From: JBGTCY01 sp041748615
Lineage (GTDB): Bacteria > Bacteroidota > Bacteroidia > Chitinophagales > CAIOSU01
Length of the DNA stretch: 9,525 nucleotides
Direction: 5' to 3'
Assembly (NCBI GenBank): GCA_041748615.1
Contig: JBGTCY010000310.1
Location: 1-9,525 of the forward strand
Position numbers and translations under genes: made by a program. Every line of letters begins with the position of its first letter. The first letter of the stretch is position 1. The notes beneath the pieces are model-generated. The model ran no database searches and was not told the DNA's origin. It saw nothing but the letters and a program-made list of their open reading frames with translations. Below, piece after piece: positions 1-6,428 of the stretch.

Positions 1-41
1 GTCACTGGCTTGTCCGAATATTCGATAGGGAGATTAACCAT
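1..41 (-). CDS. N-terminal fragment of a probable transposase (IS1380/IS4-like), cut by window edge
   Basis: Only 14 codons are visible. They start at the ATG at 41-39 and read MVNLPIEYSDKPVT before running off the left edge. The frame has an in-frame TAA at 69-71 and no start between it and this ATG, so the start is well fixed. From memory, the pattern LPIEYSDKPVT, usually followed by PFGG, is typical of the start of IS1380-type (DDE, IS4-related) transposases in Bacteroidota. That assignment is recognition from family knowledge and cannot be proved from 14 residues. No Shine-Dalgarno sequence precedes the ATG, as is usual in this phylum. If it is an insertion sequence, its left end should lie between about 42 and 147, just outside the terminator of the neighbouring gene. 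I could not identify a terminal inverted repeat because the other end is not in the window. Confidence 0.45.
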   Translation of the reverse strand, partial: MVNLPIEYSDKPV

Positions 42-147
42 TTTGGTGATTGTTGTTACTGTTAAAAATTACCCATTTTATCCTCCATTCAAACAAATTA
101 TCACTATTTTTCTAATCCTAATGCATAATCACGGTTAAACATATTTC

Positions 148-182
148 AAAAAAAAAGCCCTCCGCTTTCACGGAGGACTTTT
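148..182 (-). terminator. Rho-independent terminator of the DUF4397 gene
   Basis: Read on the minus strand, a 9-bp stem (AGTCCTCCG paired with CGGAGGGCT) encloses a 6-nt loop (TGAAAG) and is followed by nine T residues. It begins about 30 nt after the stop codon at 212-214. One pair is G-T on the minus strand but C-A on the plus strand, so the stem is better formed in minus-strand RNA, matching the gene it follows. The flanking A and T runs also pair, so weak bidirectional activity is possible. Confidence 0.9.
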
Positions 183-211
183 CATAAACCCCTTAAAAAT
201 CTGAAACTATT

Positions 212-3200
212 TTATTTCACGAAAACAGGCTGTGTGACTTTTAGTTTTTCACCTGCTTCAATCATCACCAAATAATGACCGGAGGGTAATCCTGCCAGGG
301 AAGTTTGCATCATGTGCGCGCCAGTCGCCAATCGTCCGGCATCGCTCATCATCACTTCGGTTCCGTTGACACTGAAAATCCGCATTCTCACATTGGCGGT
401 TTCTTCAAGCGTAAACTCCGCTCTCAGAAAATCGCTGGTGGGGTTGGGATAAAACTTCACATTGCTGATGAAGATATTTTGTTCTTCAATTCCGGTAATC
501 AGCGGTAAAGGCAACAAAGCGCCTGCGGTAGGTAACGCTGCAAACAGTCCGAAAGCCGGACCATTGCTGTTGCCGGATGGGTCTAAGAAACCGGAAGCCA
601 ACACGGTCAAAGCGGCATCCGCAAGTCCAAGCGTTTCTAAAGGTGCCTGGTATGCGGCTACCGTAGTAGTGCCGCTGGCATCACGAATTGCGATGACATA
701 GTTCGTAGTGTTCAGAGAAAGATAACCCTGAAACTCGCCATAGCTGATATCATCCACAATGGTACCTGCACCCACTCCTGTTTCAACCACATCTACCGTT
801 GGAGCATCCGTTGAACCATGATAGACCAAAACATCCGTTTGATTCTGACCTTGGTTGGCTGCCTCCTCTTTTGCACCACCTGTCACATGCACCGTAAAAG
901 CGGGACTTGGATTGTAGCCTGTTGAACTGAGAATGCCATTGGCAATCGCGATGTATTTTTCACCCGTAGTCAGCGCTCCGATGGAAACGGATGCAATGAC
1001 CTCAGCAACACTCGTGCTGGTGGATGGCGCAAAACCCAATGTGAGCGGAATTGTTGAGGGCAAATCAAGAAAATCAGTCGCGGTTCTGAAAGCGACATCT
1101 TCCAATTTAGCAATCACATCACCAATCGCATCCGTCACATACACATCCACCACAGATGCGGCTGCATCGGCAGAATTGTGAATCGCCTGTACGCGTGCTG
1201 TTTCGATTTCAGGCAACGGGAATGTAGCACCGCTTGCCAATGCTACCCATATACCAAACGGAACACCATTTGCCGGATTCAGAAATCCAGACGCGAATAC
1301 CGCTGCTGAAGCGCCAGCCGCTGAACTCAGCGGAGCAAAATATGATTTCACTGTGGTGGTTCCGCTCGCATCTTTCACGTCAATAATGTAGGATTGAGCC
1401 GGAACGCTGACATAACCCGGAGTAACATCTAAGTAAGCAAGGTCATCCGCGATGGTGCCCACATTTCTTGCAACCACATCAACAGTTGGCGCATCGGGTG
1501 AACCATGATGAATCACAATGTCCGCGTTGTTTGCATTAGCGCCTGTTTCCTGAGCGCCACCGATGGCGACCAACGTAAAGAATGGATTGATGCCATCGGG
1601 ATTGATACCGGATTTTCCGGTTGTGTCAATTAATCCATTAGCAACCACGATGTAAGAACCACCATCCATGAGCGCGCTGCCGAAACTGATTTTTGCTACT
1701 ACGGCATCATCCGCATTTGCGCTGTTGCCGCCATTCACAGAAACAAAAGTTTCATAGCCGGTCTGCACATCAAAAAACGGAGTCGCTTTTCTGAATTCAA
1801 GATTATTCAAAGCGGCATCAGGCTGCAATCCGTTTACATAACTGTCAACTGAACCTGCCAGCGGGTCAGGTGAGTTATGAATCACCTGAACACGAGCCGA
1901 ACCGGGAGTGGGTAATCCAAACGTAGTACCATCGGGCAATGTCACCCATAATCCGAAAGCCGGTCCCTGAGTGTCATCTAAAAATCCGGAAGCATAAACA
2001 ACTGCCGCAGCACCGGCAACACCGGTCAGGTCAGCGATAAATGTCGCCACAGTCGCGGCACCCGCTTTAATATCCAAGGCAAACTCGGCTGGTGGAATTG
2101 ATACATAACCAACAAAGTCTCCATAAGAAAATCCGTTAATCAACTCGATAGGCGCACCACCTCCGGTGCGGGCATCCACGCCCACCGTTGGAGCGTCAGT
2201 TGCGCCATGAAAAACCAATACGTCCACTAAATTCTGGTCGCTGCCGGTTTCCCTTCCACCATTGGCATATAAATCAAAAGCGATGCTGAGTCCATTTGGG
2301 TTTGCGGTAAAACCACTGCCCACTACCCCATTGGCAAACAAGACATAGGTTTCTCCGTCTGTCAGGGGACCAACATTAAATGTTGCAATCGCTGATGCCG
2401 CGGAAGTGCTGGTATCAGGTGCAACGGCAATGCTGATGATTTGTCCTGCCGGTAAATCAACATAGGGTGTTGCTGTGCGGAACGCGAAATTGTCCAATGC
2501 GGGCAATAATGCGCCATCTACCCACACATCCACAGAAGCGGCTGCAGGGTCGGCTGCGTTGTGAATAACCTGTACGCGAGCAGTTCCGCCTCCGCCTAAT
2601 TCAGGCAGGGGGAAGGTTGTTCCATCCGGCAATGCCACCCAAATTCCAAAAGCGGTGCCGTTGGTTGGGTCAAGAAAACCTGATGCAAACACCGCAGCGG
2701 CAGCACCGCCTGATTGTGCCAACGGTGCGAAATATGATTTTACGGTTACAGTTCCGGTTGCATCGGTGATGTCAATTGTGTAATCAGCGGCAGGTACGCT
2801 GAGGTAGCTTCCGTTAAATTCAAGATATTTAATGTCATCCACCAACGTAGCTACGTTTCTTGCGATGACATCAACAGTTGGTGCATCGGGCGAACCATGA
2901 TGCACAATGAAGTCAACATTGGCAGTATCGGTTGCGGCTTCGCGCGCGCCACCAAATGCCGCAAGTGTGAAAGCCGGATTAATGCCATCCGGATTGATGC
3001 CGGACAAACCGGTAGTATCCACTAATCCGTCTGCAAATACAATGTAAGAACCGCCATCCATCAATGCCGCGCCTAAGTTGATTTTTGTTACAACGGCATC
3101 ATCCGCATCAGCGCTGGTTGGCGCATTCACAGAGATGACTGTTTCATAGCCGGTTTGCACATCAAAAAACGGTGATGCGGCACGAAACTGTAAATTATTC

Positions 3201-5437
3201 AGAGCCGGAGCAGGTTGCAATCCATTCACATAGATGTCAACCGTGGCAGCAAGCGGGTCGGGTGAATTGTGAATCACTTGTACTCTCGCATTGCCCGGTG
3301 TCGGTAAGGGGAATGTAGTTCCATTGGGTAATGCCACCCAAAGTCCGAATGCAGCGCCTTGCGCATCATCCAAAAATCCAGATGCGAAAACAACAGCGGC
3401 TGCGCCCGCAACACTGCTCAAATCAGCAATGAACGTGGCGACAGTTACTGTTCCTGTTTCATCTTTTACATCCAATGCAAATACTGCCGGAGGAATTGAT
3501 GCATAACCGACAAAATCATCATAGCTTAAATCATCAATCAACTGAATGGGCGCCATGCCACCGGTGCGCGCATCCACATCAACTGTTGGAGCGTCCGTTG
3601 AACCATGATACACCAACACGTCAACATCGGTTAGGTTGATTGCCGCTTCACGCGCGCCAGCGAAAACACTCACTGAAAATTCAGGACTTGGATTGTAATT
3701 AGCCGTGTCAATAATTCCATTCGCAATGGCAATATATGTTTCATCCGACATCAACTCGCCTAAGTCAATCGTCAAAATAATATCATTTTCATCGGTGCTG
3801 TTTGCCGGAGCAAAACCTAATGACAAGGGAAGGTTGGAAGGTAAATCCAAAAACGGTGTCGCTGTCCTGAATGCCACATCTTCCAATTTCGCGAGCGTAG
3901 CGTTTGTGCCGTCAATCACATAAATATCCACTACGGAAGCTGCCGCATCCGGTGAGTTGTGAATCGCCTGAACACGTGCATTGCCGATTTCGGGTAATTC
4001 GAGTGTAAGTCCATTCGGAAGCGTAGCGAAAATTCCAAACGGTACGCCATTCGAAGGGTCTAAAAAACCTGAAGCATACACAGCGGCTGCAGCGCCTCCT
4101 GCTGTTTCTAACGGTGCATAATAGGATTTTACGGTTACGGTACCGCTTGCATCTTTTACTTCAATTACATAATTGGCAGCAGGAACGGTCAGGTAAGTTG
4201 TAACATCCAGATATTTTAAATCATCCGCCAGTGTCGCTACATTTTTTGCAACGATGTCCACAGTAGGTGCATCCGGTGAACCATGATGAATCACCAAATC
4301 CACTTCATTGGAATTTCCGGCTGATTCTTTCGCGCTTCCAACAGGCACTAATGTAAAAAACGGGCTGATGCCGTCAGGATTAATCCCTGATAATCCCGAT
4401 GTATCCACCAAACCTGCCGCGAATAAAATATAGGAACCGCCATCCACTACCGCGTTGCCTAAATTAATTTTTGTAACCACCGCGTCATCCGCGTCAGCGC
4501 TTGCCGGACCGTTAATTGAGATGATTGTTTCAATGCCGGTTTCAACATCAAAAAATGGAGTTCCTGTGCGAAATGCCAAATCATTTAATTCAGCCGTTGG
4601 CTGCAATCCATTTACATAAATATCTACACTCACTGCAAGCGGGTCAGGTGAATTATGAATGACCTGAACGCGGGCAGTTCCCGGCTGGTCGAGCGGCAAG
4701 GTTGTTCCGTCAGGCAATGCTACCCACAATCCAAATGCGGGACCTTGTCCTGGATTTAAAAAGCCGGATGCGAAAACCACTCCGGCACCACCACCCGCTG
4801 CTCTTAAGTCAACAGTGAAAGTGGCAACTGTAATTGTTCCGCTGGCATCTTTAATGTCAAGCGCGAATTCAAGTGTTGGAATTGAAGCGTAGCCGAAAAA
4901 ATCGCCATAGCTCAAATCATCTACCAATGTAAAAGGAGCGGCACCGCCAGTTCGTGCGACAATATCAACGGTTGGCGCATCCGTTGCACCATGAAAAATC
5001 AACATGTCCAACTCTGTTGGGTTGATGCCTGATTCTCTGCCTCCGGCAAATGGGAACAAATCAAAAGTGATATTTGCGCCATCAGGATTTGCCGTAAATC
5101 CACTGCCTACGACTCCATTGGCAAACAGCACATATTTTTCTCCGTCCACTAATGGTCCCACATTAAAAGTGGCGATTGCTGATGCTTCGGTTGTGCTCGT
5201 GTCCGGTGCAACTGCAATGGTCAGCGGTACTCCCGCTGGCACATCAATAAAAGGTGTTGCCGTGCGGAAAGCAAAATTATCAAAGACAGGAAGTAACGCG
5301 CCATTGACCCAGACGTCAACGGATGCGGCTGCCGGGTCGGCAGCGTTGTGAATGACCTGCAGGCGCGCTGTTTGCGCAAGCAAGTTTGCGATACCAATGC
5401 TCATTAAAAAGAGCAGTGTAAAAATTTTTCGTTTCAT
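212..5437 (-). CDS. Giant secreted DUF4397-repeat protein with T9SS type A sorting domain
   Basis: This is a 1741-residue extracellular or cell-surface protein of unknown function. Residues 1-21 are a signal peptide (MKRK, a hydrophobic stretch, then a likely cut after NLLA). Residues 24-1647 are seven tandem units of 228-236 residues. Each unit has an N-terminal half beginning ARVQVIHNSPDP..VDIYVNG and a C-terminal half with HHGSPDAPTVDV and ASGFLDP..FGIWVALP, so there are about 14 DUF4397-like domains. Residues 1660-1741 are a T9SS type A C-terminal domain: VKFYPNPTSDF, a FSVNGTEV strand, LPSGHYLV, and a final VKVTQ-like strand ending FVK. I see no cysteine in the protein, which fits an exported beta-sheet repeat protein. 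A short GGGG linker (residues 948-951) separates units 4 and 5. The ATG at 5437-5435 is the natural start because the signal peptide follows directly. The frame is unbroken. DUF4397 has no established activity; adhesion or matrix roles would be guesses. Confidence 0.95.
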   Translation of the reverse strand: MKRKIFTLLFLMSIGIANLLAQTARLQVIHNAADPAAASVDVWVNGALLPVFDNFAFRTATPFIDVPAGVPLTIAVAPDTSTTEASAIATFNVGPLVDGEKYVLFANGVVGSGFTANPDGANITFDLFPFAGGRESGINPTELDMLIFHGATDAPTVDIVARTGGAAPFTLVDDLSYGDFFGYASIPTLEFALDIKDASGTITVATFTVDLRAAGGGAGVVFASGFLNPGQGPAFGLWVALPDGTTLPLDQPGTARVQVIHNSPDPLAVSVDIYVNGLQPTAELNDLAFRTGTPFFDVETGIETIISINGPASADADDAVVTKINLGNAVVDGGSYILFAAGLVDTSGLSGINPDGISPFFTLVPVGSAKESAGNSNEVDLVIHHGSPDAPTVDIVAKNVATLADDLKYLDVTTYLTVPAANYVIEVKDASGTVTVKSYYAPLETAGGAAAAVYASGFLDPSNGVPFGIFATLPNGLTLELPEIGNARVQAIHNSPDAAASVVDIYVIDGTNATLAKLEDVAFRTATPFLDLPSNLPLSLGFAPANSTDENDIILTIDLGELMSDETYIAIANGIIDTANYNPSPEFSVSVFAGAREAAINLTDVDVLVYHGSTDAPTVDVDARTGGMAPIQLIDDLSYDDFVGYASIPPAVFALDVKDETGTVTVATFIADLSSVAGAAAVVFASGFLDDAQGAAFGLWVALPNGTTFPLPTPGNARVQVIHNSPDPLAATVDIYVNGLQPAPALNNLQFRAASPFFDVQTGYETVISVNAPTSADADDAVVTKINLGAALMDGGSYIVFADGLVDTTGLSGINPDGINPAFTLAAFGGAREAATDTANVDFIVHHGSPDAPTVDVIARNVATLVDDIKYLEFNGSYLSVPAADYTIDITDATGTVTVKSYFAPLAQSGGAAAAVFASGFLDPTNGTAFGIWVALPDGTTFPLPELGGGGTARVQVIHNAADPAAASVDVWVDGALLPALDNFAFRTATPYVDLPAGQIISIAVAPDTSTSAASAIATFNVGPLTDGETYVLFANGVVGSGFTANPNGLSIAFDLYANGGRETGSDQNLVDVLVFHGATDAPTVGVDARTGGGAPIELINGFSYGDFVGYVSIPPAEFALDIKAGAATVATFIADLTGVAGAAAVVYASGFLDDTQGPAFGLWVTLPDGTTFGLPTPGSARVQVIHNSPDPLAGSVDSYVNGLQPDAALNNLEFRKATPFFDVQTGYETFVSVNGGNSANADDAVVAKISFGSALMDGGSYIVVANGLIDTTGKSGINPDGINPFFTLVAIGGAQETGANANNADIVIHHGSPDAPTVDVVARNVGTIADDLAYLDVTPGYVSVPAQSYIIDVKDASGTTTVKSYFAPLSSAAGASAAVFASGFLNPANGVPFGIWVALASGATFPLPEIETARVQAIHNSADAAASVVDVYVTDAIGDVIAKLEDVAFRTATDFLDLPSTIPLTLGFAPSTSTSVAEVIASVSIGALTTGEKYIAIANGILSSTGYNPSPAFTVHVTGGAKEEAANQGQNQTDVLVYHGSTDAPTVDVVETGVGAGTIVDDISYGEFQGYLSLNTTNYVIAIRDASGTTTVAAYQAPLETLGLADAALTVLASGFLDPSGNSNGPAFGLFAALPTAGALLPLPLITGIEEQNIFISNVKFYPNPTSDFLRAEFTLEETANVRMRIFSVNGTEVMMSDAGRLATGAHMMQTSLAGLPSGHYLVMIEAGEKLKVTQPVFVK
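497..1198 (-). repeat. DUF4397 unit 7 (type C-Z), residues 1414-1647
   Basis: N-terminal half type C, like unit 3 (AIHNSADAAASVVDVYV, LEDVAFRTAT). The C-terminal half has its own subtype Z (VYHGSTDAPTVDVVETG, SYGEFQGY, ASGFLDPSGNSNGPAFGLF). It leads directly into the linker before the T9SS sorting domain. Confidence 0.88.
1199..1897 (-). repeat. DUF4397 unit 6 (type B-Y), residues 1181-1413
   Basis: Type B then type Y, like units 2 and 4. The otherwise invariant VDIYV strand reads VDSYV here. Confidence 0.9.
1898..2581 (-). repeat. DUF4397 unit 5 (type A-X), residues 953-1180
   Basis: Type A then type X, closely matching unit 1 (VDVWVDGALLPALDNFAFRTATP; FHGATDAPTV). It is slightly degenerate: the usual PTVDV is PTVGV, and the KDASGT turn is shortened to KAGAAT, making it the shortest unit (228 residues). 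Confidence 0.9.
2582..3289 (-). repeat. DUF4397 unit 4 (type B-Y), residues 717-952
   Basis: Type B then type Y (VDIYVNGLQPAPALNN, ADADDAVVTKI, HHGSPDAPTVDVIARNVATL, VKSYFAPL). It is the longest of units 1-6 because it ends with a GGGG linker before unit 5. Confidence 0.9.
3290..3979 (-). repeat. DUF4397 unit 3 (type C-X chimera), residues 487-716
   Basis: N-terminal half type C (AIHNSPDAAASVVDIYV, LEDVAFRTATPFLDLPS, YNPSP), otherwise seen only in unit 7. The C-terminal half opens like unit 7 (YHGSTDAPTVDV) and then switches to type X (DARTGG, IDDLSYDDFVGYASIPP, VATFIADL) as in units 1 and 5. Confidence 0.85.
3980..4675 (-). repeat. DUF4397 unit 2 (type B-Y), residues 255-486
   Basis: N-terminal half type B (VDIYVNGLQP, PFFDVETG, ADADDAVVTKI, SGINPDGI); C-terminal half type Y (HHGSPDAPTVDIVAKNVATL, VKSYYAPL, PFGIFATLP). 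Like units 4 and 6. Confidence 0.9.
4676..5368 (-). repeat. DUF4397 unit 1 (type A-X), residues 24-254
   Basis: N-terminal half type A (VDVWVNGALLP, DNFAFRTATP, GVVGSGFTANP); C-terminal half type X (FHGATDAPTVDIVARTGG, SYGDFFGY, VATFTVDL). It is most similar to unit 5. Confidence 0.9.
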
Positions 5438-5607
5438 GGTGTTGGTTTTGGTTAAAGAAATTATAAAAATCAGATGGTTAACACCGGCAATTCAAAATTG
5501 TTTTTGTTGATTGACGAATATTTGTTAAAAAAATGTAAAGAAGCTGATAGCAGGATTTTTGAAATGTGTTTTTTATCTATAAAAATCTAAACTGTGAACA
5601 ATCAGAC

Positions 5608-5661
5608 GAAGCGCACAAGCAGGCTTTCATTGCGGGCAATCAACTTCAATGCTTGCGCGAG
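5608..5661 (+). repeat. REP-like core, copy 1
   Basis: 54 bp starting GAAGCGCACAAGCAGGCTT and ending CAATGCTTGCGCGAG, with a private 19-nt centre that holds its own small inverted repeat (ATTG CGGG CAAT). The arms CGCACAAGCA (5612-5621) and TGCTTGCGCG (5650-5659) can pair at 9 of 10 positions. The odd pair becomes G-T on the minus strand, giving a complete stem there. Confidence 0.8.
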
Positions 5662-5699
5662 CACCGGAAAGGGGCAGGTGACGAGGGACGAGCCGGGCA

Positions 5700-5726
5700 G
5701 TCATCCTAAGCCTTTCGAAGGATGGC
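5700..5726 (+). repeat. 27-nt hairpin element, copy A
   Basis: Stem GTCATCCT (5700-5707) pairs with AGGATGGC (5719-5726), including one T-G pair, around an 11-nt loop AAGCCTTTCGA. It has the same 8+11+8 geometry as copies B and C. From memory it resembles GTCATCCTGAG...GAAGGATG intergenic repeats widespread in Bacteroidota. Confidence 0.75.
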
Positions 5727-5753
5727 ATCGAAAGGGACAGGGGACAATTCAAA

Positions 5754-5836
5754 CAACTAACAATTAACAATGGACAATGGACTATCGTCTATGGACTTTA
5801 AACTTAAACTTTAAACATTATACTTTAAACATTAAA
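5754..5836 (+). repeat. Heptamer array 1
   Basis: Twelve consecutive units in one phase: eleven of 7 bp and one of 6 bp. They move from CAATGGA/CTATGGA types on the left to CTTTAAA/CATTAAA types on the right. Every unit begins with C, and T is at position 4 in nearly all. Confidence 0.85.
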
Positions 5837-5865
5837 CTCCCTACCCCCCCCTCCTCCCCCGGAGG
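5837..5865. repeat. C-rich tract with small hairpin
   Basis: A run of nine C residues and a second C-rich stretch end in CCTCC (5850-5854), a 6-nt C-rich loop and GGAGG (5861-5865), a 5-bp hairpin. No T tract follows on either side, so it does not look like a terminator. Function unknown. Confidence 0.4.
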
Positions 5866-5957
5866 TAAGACACCACAATCGCGGGACGCTACCAATCAAA
5901 GCAAGGCACAGACGTACAGAGCAAGCGCCATTTCATTTTTCCTAAGACGGCAATCCC

Positions 5958-5984
5958 GCCATCATTCGATGAACTCAGCATGAC
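5958..5984 (-). repeat. 27-nt hairpin element, copy B (inverted)
   Basis: Read on the minus strand it is GTCATGCT, an 11-nt loop GAGTTCATCGA, then ATGATGGC. Length and geometry equal copies A and C, but two of the eight stem positions are mismatched, so this copy may be decaying. Confidence 0.65.
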
Positions 5985-6005
5985 GGATTTACATCGATGC
6001 AATAG

Positions 6006-6023
6006 CATCTATGCTTTCGCGAG
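6006..6023 (+). repeat. REP-like core, partial right arm
   Basis: CATCTATGCTTTCGCGAG matches the right end of the core (CCTCAATGCTTGCGCGAG) with a few changes. It is followed by the same GCAAAACTGTGGTCTGTCGT junction seen after copy 4. The left arm is missing; in its place is a perfect small hairpin, GATGC AATA GCATC (5996-6009). Confidence 0.6.
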
Positions 6024-6028
6024 CAAAA

Positions 6029-6062
6029 CTGTGGTCTGTCGTCTGTGTCTGTGGACTGTGGT
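6029..6062 (+). repeat. Heptamer array 2
   Basis: Five units (CTGTGGT, CTGTCGT, CTGTGT, CTGTGGA, CTGTGGT), one shortened to 6 bp. This is the GC-richer CTGTGG flavour. It directly follows the partial core. Confidence 0.8.
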
Positions 6063-6069
6063 CTTCCAG

Positions 6070-6110
6070 GAAGCGCACAAGCAGGCTTACACTCACAGCA
6101 ATCGCCTCAG
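6070..6110 (+). repeat. REP-like core, copy 2 (12-bp deletion)
   Basis: Matches copies 3 and 4 but lacks 12 bp of the right arm: CGCCTCA joins directly to GTAAAATCT. It is therefore 41 bp rather than 53, and the outer stem cannot form. It is the first complete member of the 96-bp tandem repeat. Confidence 0.8.
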
Positions 6111-6116
6111 TAAAAT

Positions 6117-6151
6117 CTATGGACTATTGACTATGGACTATGGACAATCAC
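6117..6151 (+). repeat. Heptamer array 3
   Basis: CTATGGA, CTATTGA, CTATGGA, CTATGGA, CAATCAC: five units in perfect 7-bp phase that run directly into the GAAGCGCAC start of core copy 3. Confidence 0.85.
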
Positions 6152-6153
6152 AC

Positions 6154-6206
6154 GAAGCGCACAAGCAGGCTTTCCCTCAAAGCATTCGCCTCAATGCTTG
6201 CGCGAG
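6154..6206 (+). repeat. REP-like core, copy 3
   Basis: 53 bp with both arms intact. The centre holds an extra inner stem, AAGCATT and AATGCTT with a 6-nt loop CGCCTC, which competes with the outer CGCACAAGCA/TGCTTGCGCG pairing. Confidence 0.85.
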
Positions 6207-6212
6207 TAAAAT

Positions 6213-6247
6213 CTATGGACTATTGACTATGGTCTATGGACAATCAC
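6213..6247 (+). repeat. Heptamer array 4
   Basis: CTATGGA, CTATTGA, CTATGGT, CTATGGA, CAATCAC: near-identical to array 3, as expected from tandem duplication. Confidence 0.85.
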
Positions 6248-6249
6248 AC

Positions 6250-6302
6250 GAAGCGCACAAGCAGGCTTCCGCTCAAAGCATTCGCCTCAATGCTTGCGCG
6301 AG
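6250..6302 (+). repeat. REP-like core, copy 4
   Basis: 53 bp, nearly identical to copy 3 in arms and centre, including the AAGCATT/AATGCTT inner stem. It is followed by GCAAAACTGTGG rather than GTAAAATCTATGG. Confidence 0.85.
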
Positions 6303-6307
6303 CAAAA

Positions 6308-6349
6308 CTGTGGTCTGTCGTCTGTGGACTGTTGACACTAAACATTAAA
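6308..6349 (+). repeat. Heptamer array 5
   Basis: Six units in phase (CTGTGGT, CTGTCGT, CTGTGGA, CTGTTGA, CACTAAA, CATTAAA). It shifts from GC-rich to AT-rich flavour left to right, as array 1 does, and ends 79 bp before the hydrolase start. Confidence 0.85.
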
Positions 6350-6428
6350 CTCCGCACCAACTGCTGCATGTGTTCAGCAAACAAACTAAATTTACTTTCA
6401 TTTTTCGCTTCTTTCAACCTCCCCATTC

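Larger units (their letters stand above)
6071..6346 (+). repeat. 96-bp tandem repeat (core plus heptamer array), three units
   Basis: The marker AAGCGCAC recurs at 6071, 6155 and 6251. The 96-bp spacing between the last two shrinks to 84 bp between the first two, exactly explained by the 12-bp deletion in copy 2. Each unit is a core followed by four heptamers and a CAATCAC junction. The third unit diverges after the core, where CTGTGGT-type heptamers replace CTATGGA-type. Confidence 0.85.
5438..6428. other. Repeat-filled intergenic region between divergent genes
   Basis: About 990 bp with no credible gene. The first ~165 bp (5438-5605) are AT-rich and must hold the promoter of the DUF4397 gene, but no convincing Bacteroidota -33/-7 pair (TTTG / TAnnTTTG) is present. 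From 5606 to 6349 the DNA is almost entirely repeats: REP-like cores, 27-nt hairpins, heptamer arrays and a C-rich tract (5837-5865). The last ~79 bp (6350-6428) are non-repetitive and pyrimidine-rich and lead to the hydrolase start. Open frames through 5980-6619 only translate the repeats and should not be annotated as proteins. Confidence 0.85.

Noticed and set aside
15..24. 10-bp perfect palindrome CGAATATTCG
   Set aside because: It falls inside the coding part of the partial transposase-like gene and does not extend further; likely coincidental.
62..86. Four-codon minus-strand frame (ATG at 76) preceded by GGAGG at 86-82
   Set aside because: The Shine-Dalgarno-like match with good spacing is striking, but a 4-residue product upstream of a probable IS gene, in a phylum that rarely uses such sites, is most likely chance.
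1..138. Plus-strand open frame of 45 codons from the left edge to TAA at 136-138
   Set aside because: Unremarkable hydrophobic translation in AT-rich DNA, and it overlaps the more convincing minus-strand start MVNLPIEYSDKPVT.
5438..5600. Bacteroidota -33/-7 promoter for the DUF4397 gene
   Set aside because: Near matches to the -7 box on the minus strand (TAGATTTT, TACATTTT) lack a TTTG or TTG about 19-21 bp upstream, so no promoter is annotated.
5711..5735. CCTTTCG...CGAAAGG inverted repeat overlapping hairpin A
   Set aside because: A perfect 7-bp pairing with an 11-nt loop, but not shared by copies B or C of the hairpin, so probably fortuitous.
5606..6302. Integron attC sites
   Set aside because: Imperfect palindromes of similar size, but no GTTRRRY/RYYYAAC boxes and no gene cassettes between them.
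6071..6346. CRISPR-like array (conserved ~20-bp blocks with variable segments)
   Set aside because: The segments between conserved blocks are themselves repetitive and near-identical between units; spacing and block structure do not match repeats plus unique spacers, and no cas gene is present.
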